Numbered from the stretch's first letter, positions 6,896-14,625 are shown. The stretch: DNA of 23,575 nucleotides from JANWYT01 sp046719465 (GCA_046719465.1 JBDNCV010000058.1:1-23575), one strand, 5' to 3'. The notes: generated by a model from the sequence alone, not told the origin. Program-made: numbers and translations.

Positions 6896-8172
6896 TGTGA
6901 CAGCATGGTGAACGTGCCGCTGAGGCTGGTGGCAAATAGGTTCATCAGGATGAAAAACAGCCCACAGGTGACCATGCCCATCAAGATAATGCTCAGGATG
7001 TAGGCCACACAGCCGCGAACCCAGCTGAAGTTATAGGCAGAAGCGATCCGCCCAACAGTGATGACGAGGAAGACCACCAACATCACTAGGTTGATGCTGC
7101 CGACTAAGCTCGTCGAGGCGTTCAACATGGCGAAGTCCGCAGATTCAACGAGGATGCTGGCGCTTGTGCCGTCGATGACGGCGTTTTGCTCCCACAGGCG
7201 CATCAAATCGCTGAAAATGATAAGGGCCGACACCGCGCTGACGATCAACCAGACGACGTAGAAGATCGTGTAGATTGGCACGGTCTTGTTGATCAAACGC
7301 GGCAGGCTCCCCTCGCCGCCGATGACTTTGGCCGCGATGTGGATGAACACCGACGCGATGAAAGCCCCAATCATGTTGGTGACTGCCGTCGCGATCGCAT
7401 TCGTCAAGCCGAACACCATGCCCGCCCTGAGCAGCGCGTTGATCGTGTCGTTGATCACGGCGGGGTTGAAATCCTGCCTGAATTCCACCTCGCCGCTCTC
7501 AACGGCGGCGCGGGCGGCGGCTTCGGCCAACTGCCGCAGCGCATCCCCGCCCACCTGAATCAGCAGGAAGTAGCCGACGATCATCGTCACGGCGATCACC
7601 GCGCCGTAGATCAGCAGGTCGAGGATGGCCGTGCCCCAGCTTACGTCCTCGCCGCTGCTGGCGTCGTTCTTTTCTTTGGTTTTGCGCTTGGCTTTCTCGG
7701 ACGGGGCGTCGATCTGCTCATCGAGAAGGTCGAAGGCTTGGTCAGCGCCCATGCCCATCACCGTGCCGACGATGCCGCGCTTGTAGGCTTCGAGGCGGAT
7801 GTTTGGGTCAAGCTGGTAGGCCTTCATCACCAGCTCGCGGGCGGCCTCATCTTGGTGGCGCGTGCTGAGTTCCATCGCGCGGTCGAGCATGGAGGCGGCG
7901 CGGCGCTCGTTGGCCGCCGAGACCTCTACCCGTTTGGGCGTGGTGCGCCCGTGCACTTCGTCTGCCCCTTCGGCGCTCTGGCCGGATTTCTGCTGGATGT
8001 ATTGGATGGCTTTGGCCGCAAGGGAACGCAGCCCAGCGTCGGGGTCGGTTTTGACGACAGCGTTCAGGTAGCCAATGTAGTCAGGGCTGCCGCTGCGCGC
8101 CATCGCCTTGATCGCGCGTTCTCGTTCGCTCACATCGGAGCTGTCGAGCAGGTGAATGAGGCGTTTATCCAT
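6892..8172 (-). CDS. HEAT-repeat protein with C-terminal five-TM Yip1-like domain
   Basis: This is a 426-residue protein. Residues 1-62 form HEAT-like helices (SSDVSERERAIKAMARSG, then DPDAGLRSLAAKAIQYI). Residues 88-130 are helical and TPR-like. A charged linker (155-175, rich in Lys/Glu) leads to membrane segments at about 181-207, 247-284, 298-322, 358-376 and 385-415. The C-terminal half resembles Yip1-type membrane domains, judged by pattern only. The start at 8172 has only a weak AGGGTGA upstream. A second protein of the same design is coded at 8650-9627, separated from this gene by a repeat-rich gap. The stop codon lies within a long palindrome. The function is unknown; cytoplasmic HEAT repeats suggest a binding partner recruited to the membrane. 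Confidence 0.85.
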   Translation of the reverse strand: MDKRLIHLLDSSDVSERERAIKAMARSGSPDYIGYLNAVVKTDPDAGLRSLAAKAIQYIQQKSGQSAEGADEVHGRTTPKRVEVSAANERRAASMLDRAMELSTRHQDEAARELVMKAYQLDPNIRLEAYKRGIVGTVMGMGADQAFDLLDEQIDAPSEKAKRKTKEKNDASSGEDVSWGTAILDLLIYGAVIAVTMIVGYFLLIQVGGDALRQLAEAAARAAVESGEVEFRQDFNPAVINDTINALLRAGMVFGLTNAIATAVTNMIGAFIASVFIHIAAKVIGGEGSLPRLINKTVPIYTIFYVVWLIVSAVSALIIFSDLMRLWEQNAVIDGTSASILVESADFAMLNASTSLVGSINLVMLVVFLVITVGRIASAYNFSWVRGCVAYILSIILMGMVTCGLFFILMNLFATSLSGTFTMLSQ

Positions 8173-8649
8173 GTGAAAGTCACCCTATGAACTCATGAGA
8201 CTATGCTTTTAGTTTAGGGTGAAATGAGCGATCCGACAAACACTCAAGATTGGGGGAATAGGGGGCAGTTGAAAGCAAGAGGCCTCAACCCCCGGGAGTG
8301 TCTAAATCACTGGTGATGGCCTTGCCCCCTGCACCTCACCCCTTGTGCTAGGCGTTATCCATATCGTTGAACGCCGGACGCTAAAGCATCCGGCCAAAGC
8401 GCGCCCCCTGAAGGGGGCTTTAGCCCCCGCGCGCCAGCCAGAGGCTTTAGCCTCTGGCGCACGGCCACCTTCTGCTGCGGCTGAGACACTCCCTTTTGAG
8501 AGGGGAGTGTCTAACGTGGTGGCGTAAAGTCCCCTCTCCGCTCAGAGAGGGGATTTAGGGGTGAGGCTTTCTGAAACGGACGAGGCGGGCCTTGTCCCTA
8601 GGGGCAACTGGCAACGTGTGACTTTCACTTTCAACGGTGGGCGCAGCCC
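8173..8649. repeat. 477-bp gene-free island of hairpins and short repeats
   Basis: No convincing coding sequence lies here. It holds three successive hairpins with the same core: 8373-8394 (GCCGGACGCTAAAGCATCCGGC-type, listed by position), 8413-8428 (GGGGG-CTTTAG-CCCCC) and 8438-8457 (perfect, CCAGAGGC-TTTA-GCCTCTGG). It also holds a 10-bp-arm hairpin at 8484-8512 (AGACACTCCC/GGGAGTGTCT), whose right arm is repeated directly at 8294-8305, and another at 8527-8556 (CCCCTCTC/GAGAGGGG plus flanks). The last ends in GGGGTGAGGCTTT, shared with islands near 14822 and 19109. The density of structure suggests accumulated REP/MITE-like elements. Any promoter for the gene at 8172 was not clear. Confidence 0.7.
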
Positions 8650-9627
8650 CTACAGCGTCTCCGCGATGGCGTAGAACAGGTAGGCCGCCGTCCCCCAGAA
8701 GATAGCCTGCGCTGCAATCGCGCCGATGAGAGCGCGCGCTGTGCTGACGCGGTGCGCCGCGCGCATCTGTCGCACGAGGTTGAAGAAGGCCACTAGGATG
8801 AAGAAGCCGAACCACAGTGCCATCTCCAACGGCGGCTCGCCGAGGGTGAGCAGACGCTGCCCGTCGTGCAGCGTTTCGATCACCGGGTTTTGCATGGCCG
8901 CTGTTACAACGTACATGATGAACACGCCAGCCGAGCTGAGGGTGCCGAGCGCGCTTGCCATCAGGCCCGGCAGCTCGGGCAGCAGCGGCCCGCTCCCGCC
9001 CAGCACGCGCCCCGTGATCACCAGCAGCACCGTGAGCAGCGCTACAGTTGTTTCAAACACGACTGCGCCCACGACCCCCATCAGCACGACCTCGCTGCTG
9101 TCGAAGCGGCTGATGTCGATCAAGGCTTGATAGACAGGGTCAAGCTGGAGGGGTGTCTCGCTGGCGTGCACGCGCTGTAACACGTCAGGGATGATGGTTT
9201 GCGCCATGTGGTTGAACGGCACGAGCGCCAACCCGGCCCCAATCACCAGCGACAGCAGCGACAGGAACATCAAAGACGCCACCTGCGCGAGGCTGAGGGC
9301 AGCGCTCGGCTCAGGGGCGGCGGGGAAAACCACAGCGGAGCGCGACACGGCCTGCCCGCTGAGGCCTGCGAATGGGTTCTGCGGGTCGAATTGGCCGCTG
9401 CGCATCTGCTGCCACAGGACGTGTGCTGCGTCGGCGCTGCGGGCGCGCAGGAGCGCCTCCCCCTGCCGCTTGAGATCGCGGTTGGTCTCGCGCTTCATCG
9501 CCTCCATCACGTCGGTCAGCACGCCGAGGTCGCCCGACTGGGCGATCATGTCCAGCGCGCGGCGGCGGTCAGACTCAATCGGGCTGCGCAGCAGGCGGCG
9601 CGCGCGGTCAACGTCAATGTCGGACAT
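8650..9627 (-). CDS. HEAT-like protein with C-terminal five-TM Yip1-like domain (second copy)
   Basis: This 325-residue protein has two N-terminal helical repeats (about 5-70; RRLLRSPIESDRRRALDMIA, then ETNRDLKRQGEALLRARS). A Pro/Ala linker (100-108) is followed by five hydrophobic segments at about 112-136, 180-206, 222-244, 266-286 and 297-320. It has the same architecture and TM count as the 426-residue protein at 6892-8172 but lacks the TPR-like middle part. The start at 9627 has AGGGGGA about eight bases upstream. It is the last gene of a likely operon: 12 bp after the glutaredoxin-like gene, which itself follows the amidase by 18 bp. That context hints at an envelope-related role, but no biochemical function can be read from it. 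Confidence 0.85.
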   Translation of the reverse strand: MSDIDVDRARRLLRSPIESDRRRALDMIAQSGDLGVLTDVMEAMKRETNRDLKRQGEALLRARSADAAHVLWQQMRSGQFDPQNPFAGLSGQAVSRSAVVFPAAPEPSAALSLAQVASLMFLSLLSLVIGAGLALVPFNHMAQTIIPDVLQRVHASETPLQLDPVYQALIDISRFDSSEVVLMGVVGAVVFETTVALLTVLLVITGRVLGGSGPLLPELPGLMASALGTLSSAGVFIMYVVTAAMQNPVIETLHDGQRLLTLGEPPLEMALWFGFFILVAFFNLVRQMRAAHRVSTARALIGAIAAQAIFWGTAAYLFYAIAETL

Positions 9628-9639
9628 GGCAGGTTCCCC

Positions 9640-10050
9640 CTAACATAAGAAGCCGTTGTCGTGCAGCCATGCGATGAGTTCATCGGCGGTTGGCTCGGTG
9701 ATCATTGCGCCGCGGTGCACCCCGCGCGGGCTGCTGCCGCTGGGCAGCGGCGGCGGCGCTGTGTGCGGCTCAAGCTCACCAGCGCGCGCTGCGACCAGCG
9801 TCGGCACGCTTTGGAAGCCCGTCCACGCCACGACGCGCTCACGGGCGGCGGGGTCACGGTCGATCATGATCTCATGGTAAGCGATGTGGTACTCGGCCAG
9901 CACGCGCTTAGCAGTCGTCACAAAGGGGCAGCCAAAGCTGCGGCTGTACATGAGCAGCTCATACGGAGGGTGTGATGCAGGCGTCATAGGCGGGTAAATC
10001 CGTGTGGTCAACAATCGGCGCAGGTTGAGGCGCGGCAGCAGCGAGCGCAT
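9640..10050 (-). CDS. Glutaredoxin-like protein with a single active-site cysteine (CPFV)
   Basis: This 136-residue protein has a glutaredoxin/NrdH-type thioredoxin fold. A beta strand runs into the active site YSRSFGCPFVTTAKRVL (C41), helix 1 follows, and the cis-proline motif SVPTLV (P83) is present, then the C-terminal helix. The usual CPYC second cysteine is a valine here, making this a monothiol form. The only other cysteine is the very last residue (C136, GFLC). An insertion of about 30 residues rich in Pro/Gly (88-117) precedes the final helix. The start at 10050 is supported by GAGGAGA about seven to ten bases upstream; the ATG at 9987 lacks one. The basic, hydrophobic N-terminal 20 residues are not a convincing signal peptide. 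It lies between the amidase and HEAT/Yip1-like genes in one operon. Substrate unknown. Confidence 0.88.
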   Translation of the reverse strand: MRSLLPRLNLRRLLTTRIYPPMTPASHPPYELLMYSRSFGCPFVTTAKRVLAEYHIAYHEIMIDRDPAARERVVAWTGFQSVPTLVAARAGELEPHTAPPPLPSGSSPRGVHRGAMITEPTADELIAWLHDNGFLC

Positions 10051-10068
10051 GATCTTCTCTCCTCAGGG

Positions 10069-11259
10069 CTAACGTGGGGTGGGCGTTGGCGTGCGGATGA
10101 AAAAATCCGGCGTGGCCAACAGCTCGTTCGTCCCGGGCGATAGGAAGCACAGCACCCCCTCTACCAGCGCCTGCGCCATGTCGTCTTGGCGCGTTGTCAA
10201 AATCTCGCGGTCGTCTTTCATAAACCCCAGCTCAATGATGGCAGCAGGCGTAAGCGGGTGAATCTCGCGGAAGGTGTGATAGTCGGTCATGTCGCGCGTG
10301 AGGTTGAAGCGCCGCTCGATGCCGATGATGCGCCCGTAGTGCAGCGCGATGCACTCCGCCAGCAGGTCATCCACGCCGCCGGAGGGACGCACGGCGGCCT
10401 TCGCCACCAAAAAACCGCTGACGCGCTCGCCAAAGTCGCGGCAGGTGTTGGCGTGGATCGACACCAGCGCTGCCGCGCGGTAGTTGTCAAGGCGCGCGTC
10501 GAACTCATCCAGCAAATCCACGCTGTAGCCCAGCGAACGCAGCGAACGCACGACGCGCGTCGCCACCTCAAAATTGATGCTGGCCTCGGTCAGGCCATCA
10601 GGGCAGACCGCGCCCGGGTCGTTCTGGGGGCCGCGATGCCCGCTGACGATGCCGATGCGCTGGAGGTAGTTGGGCGTGGGCAGCGCGGTAGGCTGCACCA
10701 CCGGCACGTTGGTCGAATCGGCCACCACTAAGCGGTTGACCACGCGCTGATCGAGAAACTCCGGCGAGGTGAACCATGTGAAGATCGTGCTGGCCACGCC
10801 AGCCGCAACGAGGATGATGAGCGCCGTCCGCAGGAAGCCGCCCAACACGCCGACGCGATGCCGCGTGACGCGCTCACGGCGGCGCTGGATGCGCTGGATG
10901 CGCTGTGCCTCTAAACGGGCGGCGGCCACCATGTCCTCGGTGGGTGGCGGCGGGGTCGGCTTTGGTGGGGCGGCGGGTGGCTCGAGCGTTGGCTCTGGCG
11001 CGTGAGGGGGCAGCGCTTCGGGCGTCAGGCGCAAACGCTGGCGCACGTGGGGCGGCTCTGGGGTTGGGATGGGCGGCAGCGGATCCAGCTTTTCTGGCGG
11101 CGAGGGCAGGTCAGGCGGCGGAGTGGGCGCGGCAGGCTCGGACTCGCGCTGGCGGCGGGCGGCAGCTTGGCGCATCAGCTCCACGAAGATCGTGCTGGGC
11201 GCGATCTCCGGCGCGTCAGGCGGGGGAATGTCAGGTGGGCGGTTGTTTTCGTCAGGCAT
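10069..11259 (-). CDS. Membrane-anchored N-acetylmuramoyl-L-alanine amidase (Amidase_3)
   Basis: This 396-residue protein hydrolyses the amide bond between MurNAc and L-Ala in peptidoglycan. The catalytic domain (about 200-375) shows the zinc ligands H208 (GIVSGHRGP), E225 (GLTEASI) and H269 (SIHANTC), plus catalytic E343 (IIELGFM). It is preceded by a very proline-rich cytoplasmic N-terminus (1-110), a basic helix (110-136) and one TM segment (137-160). This makes it a type II membrane protein with its domain outside. A PTALPTP linker and a TPTPTP tail flank the domain. The start at 11259 has no clear Shine-Dalgarno; a TACAAT -10 box lies about 29 bases upstream. It is first in the operon with the glutaredoxin-like and HEAT/Yip1-like genes. 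The role is wall turnover or cell separation. The anchored layout differs from the usual secreted AmiC/CwlM forms. Confidence 0.95.
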   Translation of the reverse strand: MPDENNRPPDIPPPDAPEIAPSTIFVELMRQAAARRQRESEPAAPTPPPDLPSPPEKLDPLPPIPTPEPPHVRQRLRLTPEALPPHAPEPTLEPPAAPPKPTPPPPTEDMVAAARLEAQRIQRIQRRRERVTRHRVGVLGGFLRTALIILVAAGVASTIFTWFTSPEFLDQRVVNRLVVADSTNVPVVQPTALPTPNYLQRIGIVSGHRGPQNDPGAVCPDGLTEASINFEVATRVVRSLRSLGYSVDLLDEFDARLDNYRAAALVSIHANTCRDFGERVSGFLVAKAAVRPSGGVDDLLAECIALHYGRIIGIERRFNLTRDMTDYHTFREIHPLTPAAIIELGFMKDDREILTTRQDDMAQALVEGVLCFLSPGTNELLATPDFFIRTPTPTPR

Positions 11260-11287
11260 AGCACAGCAGCGTGTCGATCATACTGCG

Positions 11288-11293
11288 ATTGTA
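11288..11293 (-). promoter_or_regulatory. -10 box of the amidase operon
   Basis: CCTACAATC on the minus strand contains TACAAT (5 of 6). It predicts transcription starting about 20 bases before the amidase ATG. The -35 at 17 bp is poor; a TTGACT further upstream is too distant (34 bp). The 174-bp gap 11260-11433 is a divergent promoter region shared with the single-domain response regulator. Confidence 0.4.
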
Positions 11294-11389
11294 GGGCATC
11301 CCGCCCGATTCGGCCACTACGCGGGCGAGTCAAATCGCGCGGCGCGCAGTCCCCTGTGACAACATCCCCCTGCACGCCGCAGGATCGAT

Positions 11390-11398
11390 TGCTATAAT
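11390..11398 (+). promoter_or_regulatory. Extended -10 promoter of the single-domain response regulator
   Basis: TGC-TATAAT is a perfect -10 hexamer with the TGn extension, which can substitute for a weak -35 (none seen at 17 bp). The predicted transcript would start near 11405, leaving about 29 bases of leader before the ATG at 11434. Confidence 0.65.
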
Positions 11399-11433
11399 AA
11401 CGCGATTGATTTTAACACTCGTGGAATTTCCTC

Positions 11434-11796
11434 ATGGCAACCATTCTCTATATCGAAGACAACCCCCAAAACATGGACTTAGTGGTGCGTATCCTACGGC
11501 ATGTGGGCGGCTATGACGTGCTGGGAGCCGAAGACGGCCTCAGCGGGGTGGCCACTGCGCTGAGCGAGAAGCCCAACCTCATCTTAATGGACATCAACTT
11601 GCCCGACATCAGCGGAATCGAGGCCACTCGCCGCATCAAAGCCGAGCCATCGATGGCCAAAACGCCGATTGTGGCCTTCACCGCTGACACAGGCGAGGGC
11701 GCACGCCAGATGTACCTCGACGCCGGCTGTGACGGCTTCATGGCCAAGCCTGCCAGCGCGGCCACCCTCTTACAAGTCGTTAAGCGTTACGTGTAG
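11434..11796 (+). CDS. Single-domain response regulator (CheY/DivK-like receiver)
   Basis: This 120-residue protein is a stand-alone receiver domain. It has acidic residues E8/D9 (YIEDNPQN), phosphoacceptor D53 (LILMDINLPDISG), T83 (VAFTAD) and K105 (GFMAKPAS). The 'IEDNPxN' and 'MDxxLP' style resembles the DivK/PleD-type receivers that act through hybrid kinases. No output domain is present, so it works by binding a partner or as a phosphorelay shuttle. No kinase gene is adjacent; the two-component pair at 4564-6732 already has its own regulator. It is one of only two plus-strand genes. Its last 27 bases overlap the 3' end of the convergent HAD hydrolase gene. Confidence 0.95.
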   Translation: MATILYIEDNPQNMDLVVRILRHVGGYDVLGAEDGLSGVATALSEKPNLILMDINLPDISGIEATRRIKAEPSMAKTPIVAFTADTGEGARQMYLDAGCDGFMAKPASAATLLQVVKRYV

Positions 11797-12552
11797 GCAA
11801 TCGAGCAGCGCGGGCACTTCCTCCAAACTGACGACGACCTCATGCGGCAGCGTGTCGGTCGGTTGGGCGGGGTACGTGGGGATGGCGGCGCGGTGCGCGT
11901 GCAGGCGCTGCGGGCGCTCTGGCAGTGGAACGTCACGCAGCGCGGCTTGCAGCTCGGGCGTGGCCGCGCGCATGATGCTCACAAAGCCGTTGCGCCGCGC
12001 GCAGATCACGTCGTCGTAGTAGTGATCGCCTACTTGAATGAAAGGGCGCGGCAGGCTGGCGTCGCGGGTGTAGCGGTCGAAGTAGGCGGGCGAGGTCTTG
12101 AGATAGCCCGTCTTATCGGGCGTGAGCACATCGTCGAAGTAACCCAGCAAGCCCGTCACACGCAGGACAGGCTCTTGATATTTCCACAACCCTTTGGTGG
12201 CGATCACCAGCGTGTGGCCAGCCGCCTTGAGCTGTTCTAAGACCGCGGGCGCGTTATCCAACACCTCGACTTCGTCGGCGTTGGCGTAGGCCGCCCACAG
12301 CGCGTCGAGGTCGTGCGTCAGCGTCACGCCGTGCTGCGCGGCCATCTGCTCGACGATGTCGCGCCAGTCCATCGTCAGCGGGTGGTCGGGGTCGGCCTGC
12401 TGGCGACGTTCGTTCTCAGCGCCCATCGCGCGTGCCCACTCGCGCACCGGTTGGCCGGTGGCGGCCTCCAAAGGGGCCAGCGCCTCCGCGATGACGCGGC
12501 GGCTGAAGCGGTTCTCAACAAGCGTGCTGTCGATGTCGAAAAAGATGATCAT
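11770..12552 (-). CDS. HAD-superfamily hydrolase
   Basis: This 260-residue HAD phosphatase-like protein has motif I DIDSTL (nucleophile D6, acid/base D8), motif II ATKG (T119), a lysine candidate for motif III (K152, or K147) and motif IV GDHYYDD (D176, D180/D181). The helical cap inserted between motifs I and II (about 15-95) is of the C1 type seen in phosphoglycolate phosphatase or haloacid dehalogenase relatives. The substrate cannot be deduced. After motif IV the protein has an extra C-terminal tail (about 200-260) rich in proline and histidine. The ATG at 12552 is 33 bp after the thioredoxin/NHL gene, with its own TACAAT box. The stop lies inside the convergent response regulator gene (27-bp antisense overlap). 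Confidence 0.92.
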   Translation of the reverse strand: MIIFFDIDSTLVENRFSRRVIAEALAPLEAATGQPVREWARAMGAENERRQQADPDHPLTMDWRDIVEQMAAQHGVTLTHDLDALWAAYANADEVEVLDNAPAVLEQLKAAGHTLVIATKGLWKYQEPVLRVTGLLGYFDDVLTPDKTGYLKTSPAYFDRYTRDASLPRPFIQVGDHYYDDVICARRNGFVSIMRAATPELQAALRDVPLPERPQRLHAHRAAIPTYPAQPTDTLPHEVVVSLEEVPALLDCLHVTLNDL

Positions 12553-12585
12553 GGCGGCCTCGATGCTGGTGTGATGTGCTGCGCC

Positions 12586-14625
12586 TCATTGTAGCGGAGC
12601 GCTGTAGGCCTCTGGCAAGGTGACATCGTGGCGCACTTCCAACGTGGCGGCGGCTGCCCCAGCCTGCACGCTTAGCGGCAGCAGCAGCGTCGTCATGTCG
12701 ATCAAACAGAGCTGCTCCTGCGCCTCCTCGCAGTAGAACAACGTCAGCGCCAGCGTCAGATCCGCCTCCCCCTCGGCGAGCAGCAGCGGGATCGTGACGG
12801 TTGTGCTGGTCACGGGGTGTTCGAGCGCTGCTTGGGCGGCTTGCGGGGGGCTGCTCGTCAGCGTGACGCTGCTGGGGGCCAGCGGGTTGAGCTTGTAGCC
12901 GCTTGGCAGCGTGATCGTGAGCGTAAGCGTCGTTTCGCCGCTGGGCACAGTGCGCGCCTCCAGCAGGCGCGCCGCCCCTTGCGGCTGGTTGCCGCCGATG
13001 ACGATCACCGGCGCATCCACCAGCAGGCGTTCCACGTTGGGGAAGCTCAGCGTGCTGACCTGCATCTGCTCAAGGTCAATGATGCGGATGGCGTGGTTGT
13101 TCGTGTCCGCCACATACAGGCGACCGTTAGCGTAGCTGATGCCGCCCGGCTCGTGGAACTGCGCAACCTCGGCGCTGCCATCGCGGAAGCCCGCCCCCAC
13201 GCCGAACAGCGTCGTCGTGACCTCTGTCACTGTGTCGATCTGCTTGATGCGGTGGTTGTAAGTGTCCACGATAAACAGTAAGCGGCCGTCGGGTGTGCCG
13301 GTCACGTCGAGGGCGTGCTGCAAGCGGCTGACCCCGGGCGGCCCGTCGATGTCGCCGTAGTCGAACAGGCTGTTGTCGGTGGTTCCGCTCACCACGCGCA
13401 CTTGATCCAGCGCAAAGTTGACCGCGCGGATCGTGCTGCTTTCGCTGTCCGCGAAGAACAGATCCCCGTTGACGAAGAACAGGCCGCTGGGCTGGGCCAG
13501 CTCGCTTGCGCCTGTGCTGCTGCTGACCTGTCCCTCATAGCCGCTGCCAACGACTGCGCCCTGCCGCATCGTGCGCAGGTTCAGGCGGTGAATTTGGTGC
13601 ATCCCCGCCATGCCGATGTAGAGGTCATCGGGGCTGCTGCCGAAAGCCAAGCCCCACGGGCTGCGCAGCGGGCGGCGCGTCAGCTCGCCCACTTCCTGCC
13701 CATAGACCGCCAGCGTGGGCGACATGTAGCCATTGCCGGAGAGGGTGATCACGGTGCGCGCGGCGAGGTCAGCCATGCGGATCTGATGGTTGTTGGTGTC
13801 GGCGATGTAGAGGCGGTCGCCTTGCAGCGCCAAGCCCTGCGGCTGATTGAAGCGCGCGTCCTCAAAGCTGCCATCGACGCGCCCCCGCCCCCCGCCGATC
13901 ACGTCCAGCACTTCGTAGGTCGTCAAGTCGGCGATGATGATGCGGTGGTGGTTGGTATCGCTGATGAACAGGCGATTGCTGGCTGCGTCGGCCAAGACCT
14001 TCCCCGGGAAGCGGAGCGGCGTGCTGGGGGCGCTTGCGCCCTCCAACGCCAGCGCAAGCGGCGTGCGGTCAAGTTCGCCGCGTCCGATGCCGTCGTAGAA
14101 GGCGATCATGGCAGAGAGGTACGTCTCGAAGATGTCGAAGCTGATCTCGCCGGCGTCGCGCGCCACGATGTTCCCGCGCGGGTCGATCACGACAAAGCTG
14201 GGCCACGCATTGATCCCGTAGCTGCGCCAGATGGTGAAGTCGCGGTCGTTCACCACCGCATGCTGAATGCCGTAGCGCTGGACAATCTGGCGCAAGTTGG
14301 CGGTGTCGCTCTCGTTGGTGAACTTGGCGCTGTGGACGCTGATGATGACCACCTCATCGCGGAAGCGCTCGCCGACCTGCGCCAGCACCGGCACCATGTG
14401 AATGCAGTTGATGCAGCCATACGTCCAGAAGTCGAGGATGACGATCTTGCCGCGCAGCTCGCTGAGGGCAAGCGGCTGGGGGACGTTCAGCCAGTCGAGG
14501 CCAGCGGGGAACTCCGGCGCAGGGATGCGACCGACAAAGCGCTCATCTTGAGCCTGCGCCAGCACGCCAAACCACCCGCACAGCAGCAGCGCAGCCCACC
14601 AGCGGATGAAATACCTGTTCTTCAT
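12586..14625 (-). CDS. Secreted thioredoxin-like / NHL-repeat protein (NHLRC2-like)
   Basis: This 679-residue protein begins with a cleavable-looking signal sequence (1-26, hydrophobic core AALLLCGWFGVLAQAQ). A thioredoxin/TlpA-like domain follows (about 30-175) with active site WTYGCINCIH (C71, C74) and the cis-proline region NAWPSFVV. Next are about six NHL beta-propeller blades (about 205-530), with repeated motifs such as LFISDTNHHRI, LYIADTNNHQI and LYVADTNNHAI. The C-terminal domain (about 545-679) is a beta-sandwich with a cysteine pair (FYCEEAQEQLC). That pair resembles the thiol-active N-terminal domain of DsbD; this is my inference. The thioredoxin-NHL order matches the NHLRC2 family. 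Probable role: extracytoplasmic thiol-disulfide chemistry with the propeller as binding platform. The ATG at 14625 has a weak GAAGG upstream. It is divergent from a TetR gene. Confidence 0.9.
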   Translation of the reverse strand: MKNRYFIRWWAALLLCGWFGVLAQAQDERFVGRIPAPEFPAGLDWLNVPQPLALSELRGKIVILDFWTYGCINCIHMVPVLAQVGERFRDEVVIISVHSAKFTNESDTANLRQIVQRYGIQHAVVNDRDFTIWRSYGINAWPSFVVIDPRGNIVARDAGEISFDIFETYLSAMIAFYDGIGRGELDRTPLALALEGASAPSTPLRFPGKVLADAASNRLFISDTNHHRIIIADLTTYEVLDVIGGGRGRVDGSFEDARFNQPQGLALQGDRLYIADTNNHQIRMADLAARTVITLSGNGYMSPTLAVYGQEVGELTRRPLRSPWGLAFGSSPDDLYIGMAGMHQIHRLNLRTMRQGAVVGSGYEGQVSSSTGASELAQPSGLFFVNGDLFFADSESSTIRAVNFALDQVRVVSGTTDNSLFDYGDIDGPPGVSRLQHALDVTGTPDGRLLFIVDTYNHRIKQIDTVTEVTTTLFGVGAGFRDGSAEVAQFHEPGGISYANGRLYVADTNNHAIRIIDLEQMQVSTLSFPNVERLLVDAPVIVIGGNQPQGAARLLEARTVPSGETTLTLTITLPSGYKLNPLAPSSVTLTSSPPQAAQAALEHPVTSTTVTIPLLLAEGEADLTLALTLFYCEEAQEQLCLIDMTTLLLPLSVQAGAAAATLEVRHDVTLPEAYSAPLQ
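12588..12618 (-). promoter_or_regulatory. Possible promoter of the HAD hydrolase gene
   Basis: On the minus strand, TTGCCA (12618-12613) and TACAAT (12593-12588) are separated by 19 bp. Each matches consensus at 5 of 6 positions, but the spacer is slightly long. The -10 covers the final codons and stop of the upstream thioredoxin/NHL gene. The predicted start is about 29 bases before the ATG at 12552. Confidence 0.4.

Noticed and set aside
8345..8527. Sixty-codon plus-strand frame in the repeat island
   Set aside because: It is made almost entirely of the hairpin repeats, with no ribosome site and no coding character.
8373..8556. Possible CRISPR array
   Set aside because: The repeats are hairpins with different arms and irregular spacing, not identical direct repeats with uniform spacers, and no cas gene is nearby.
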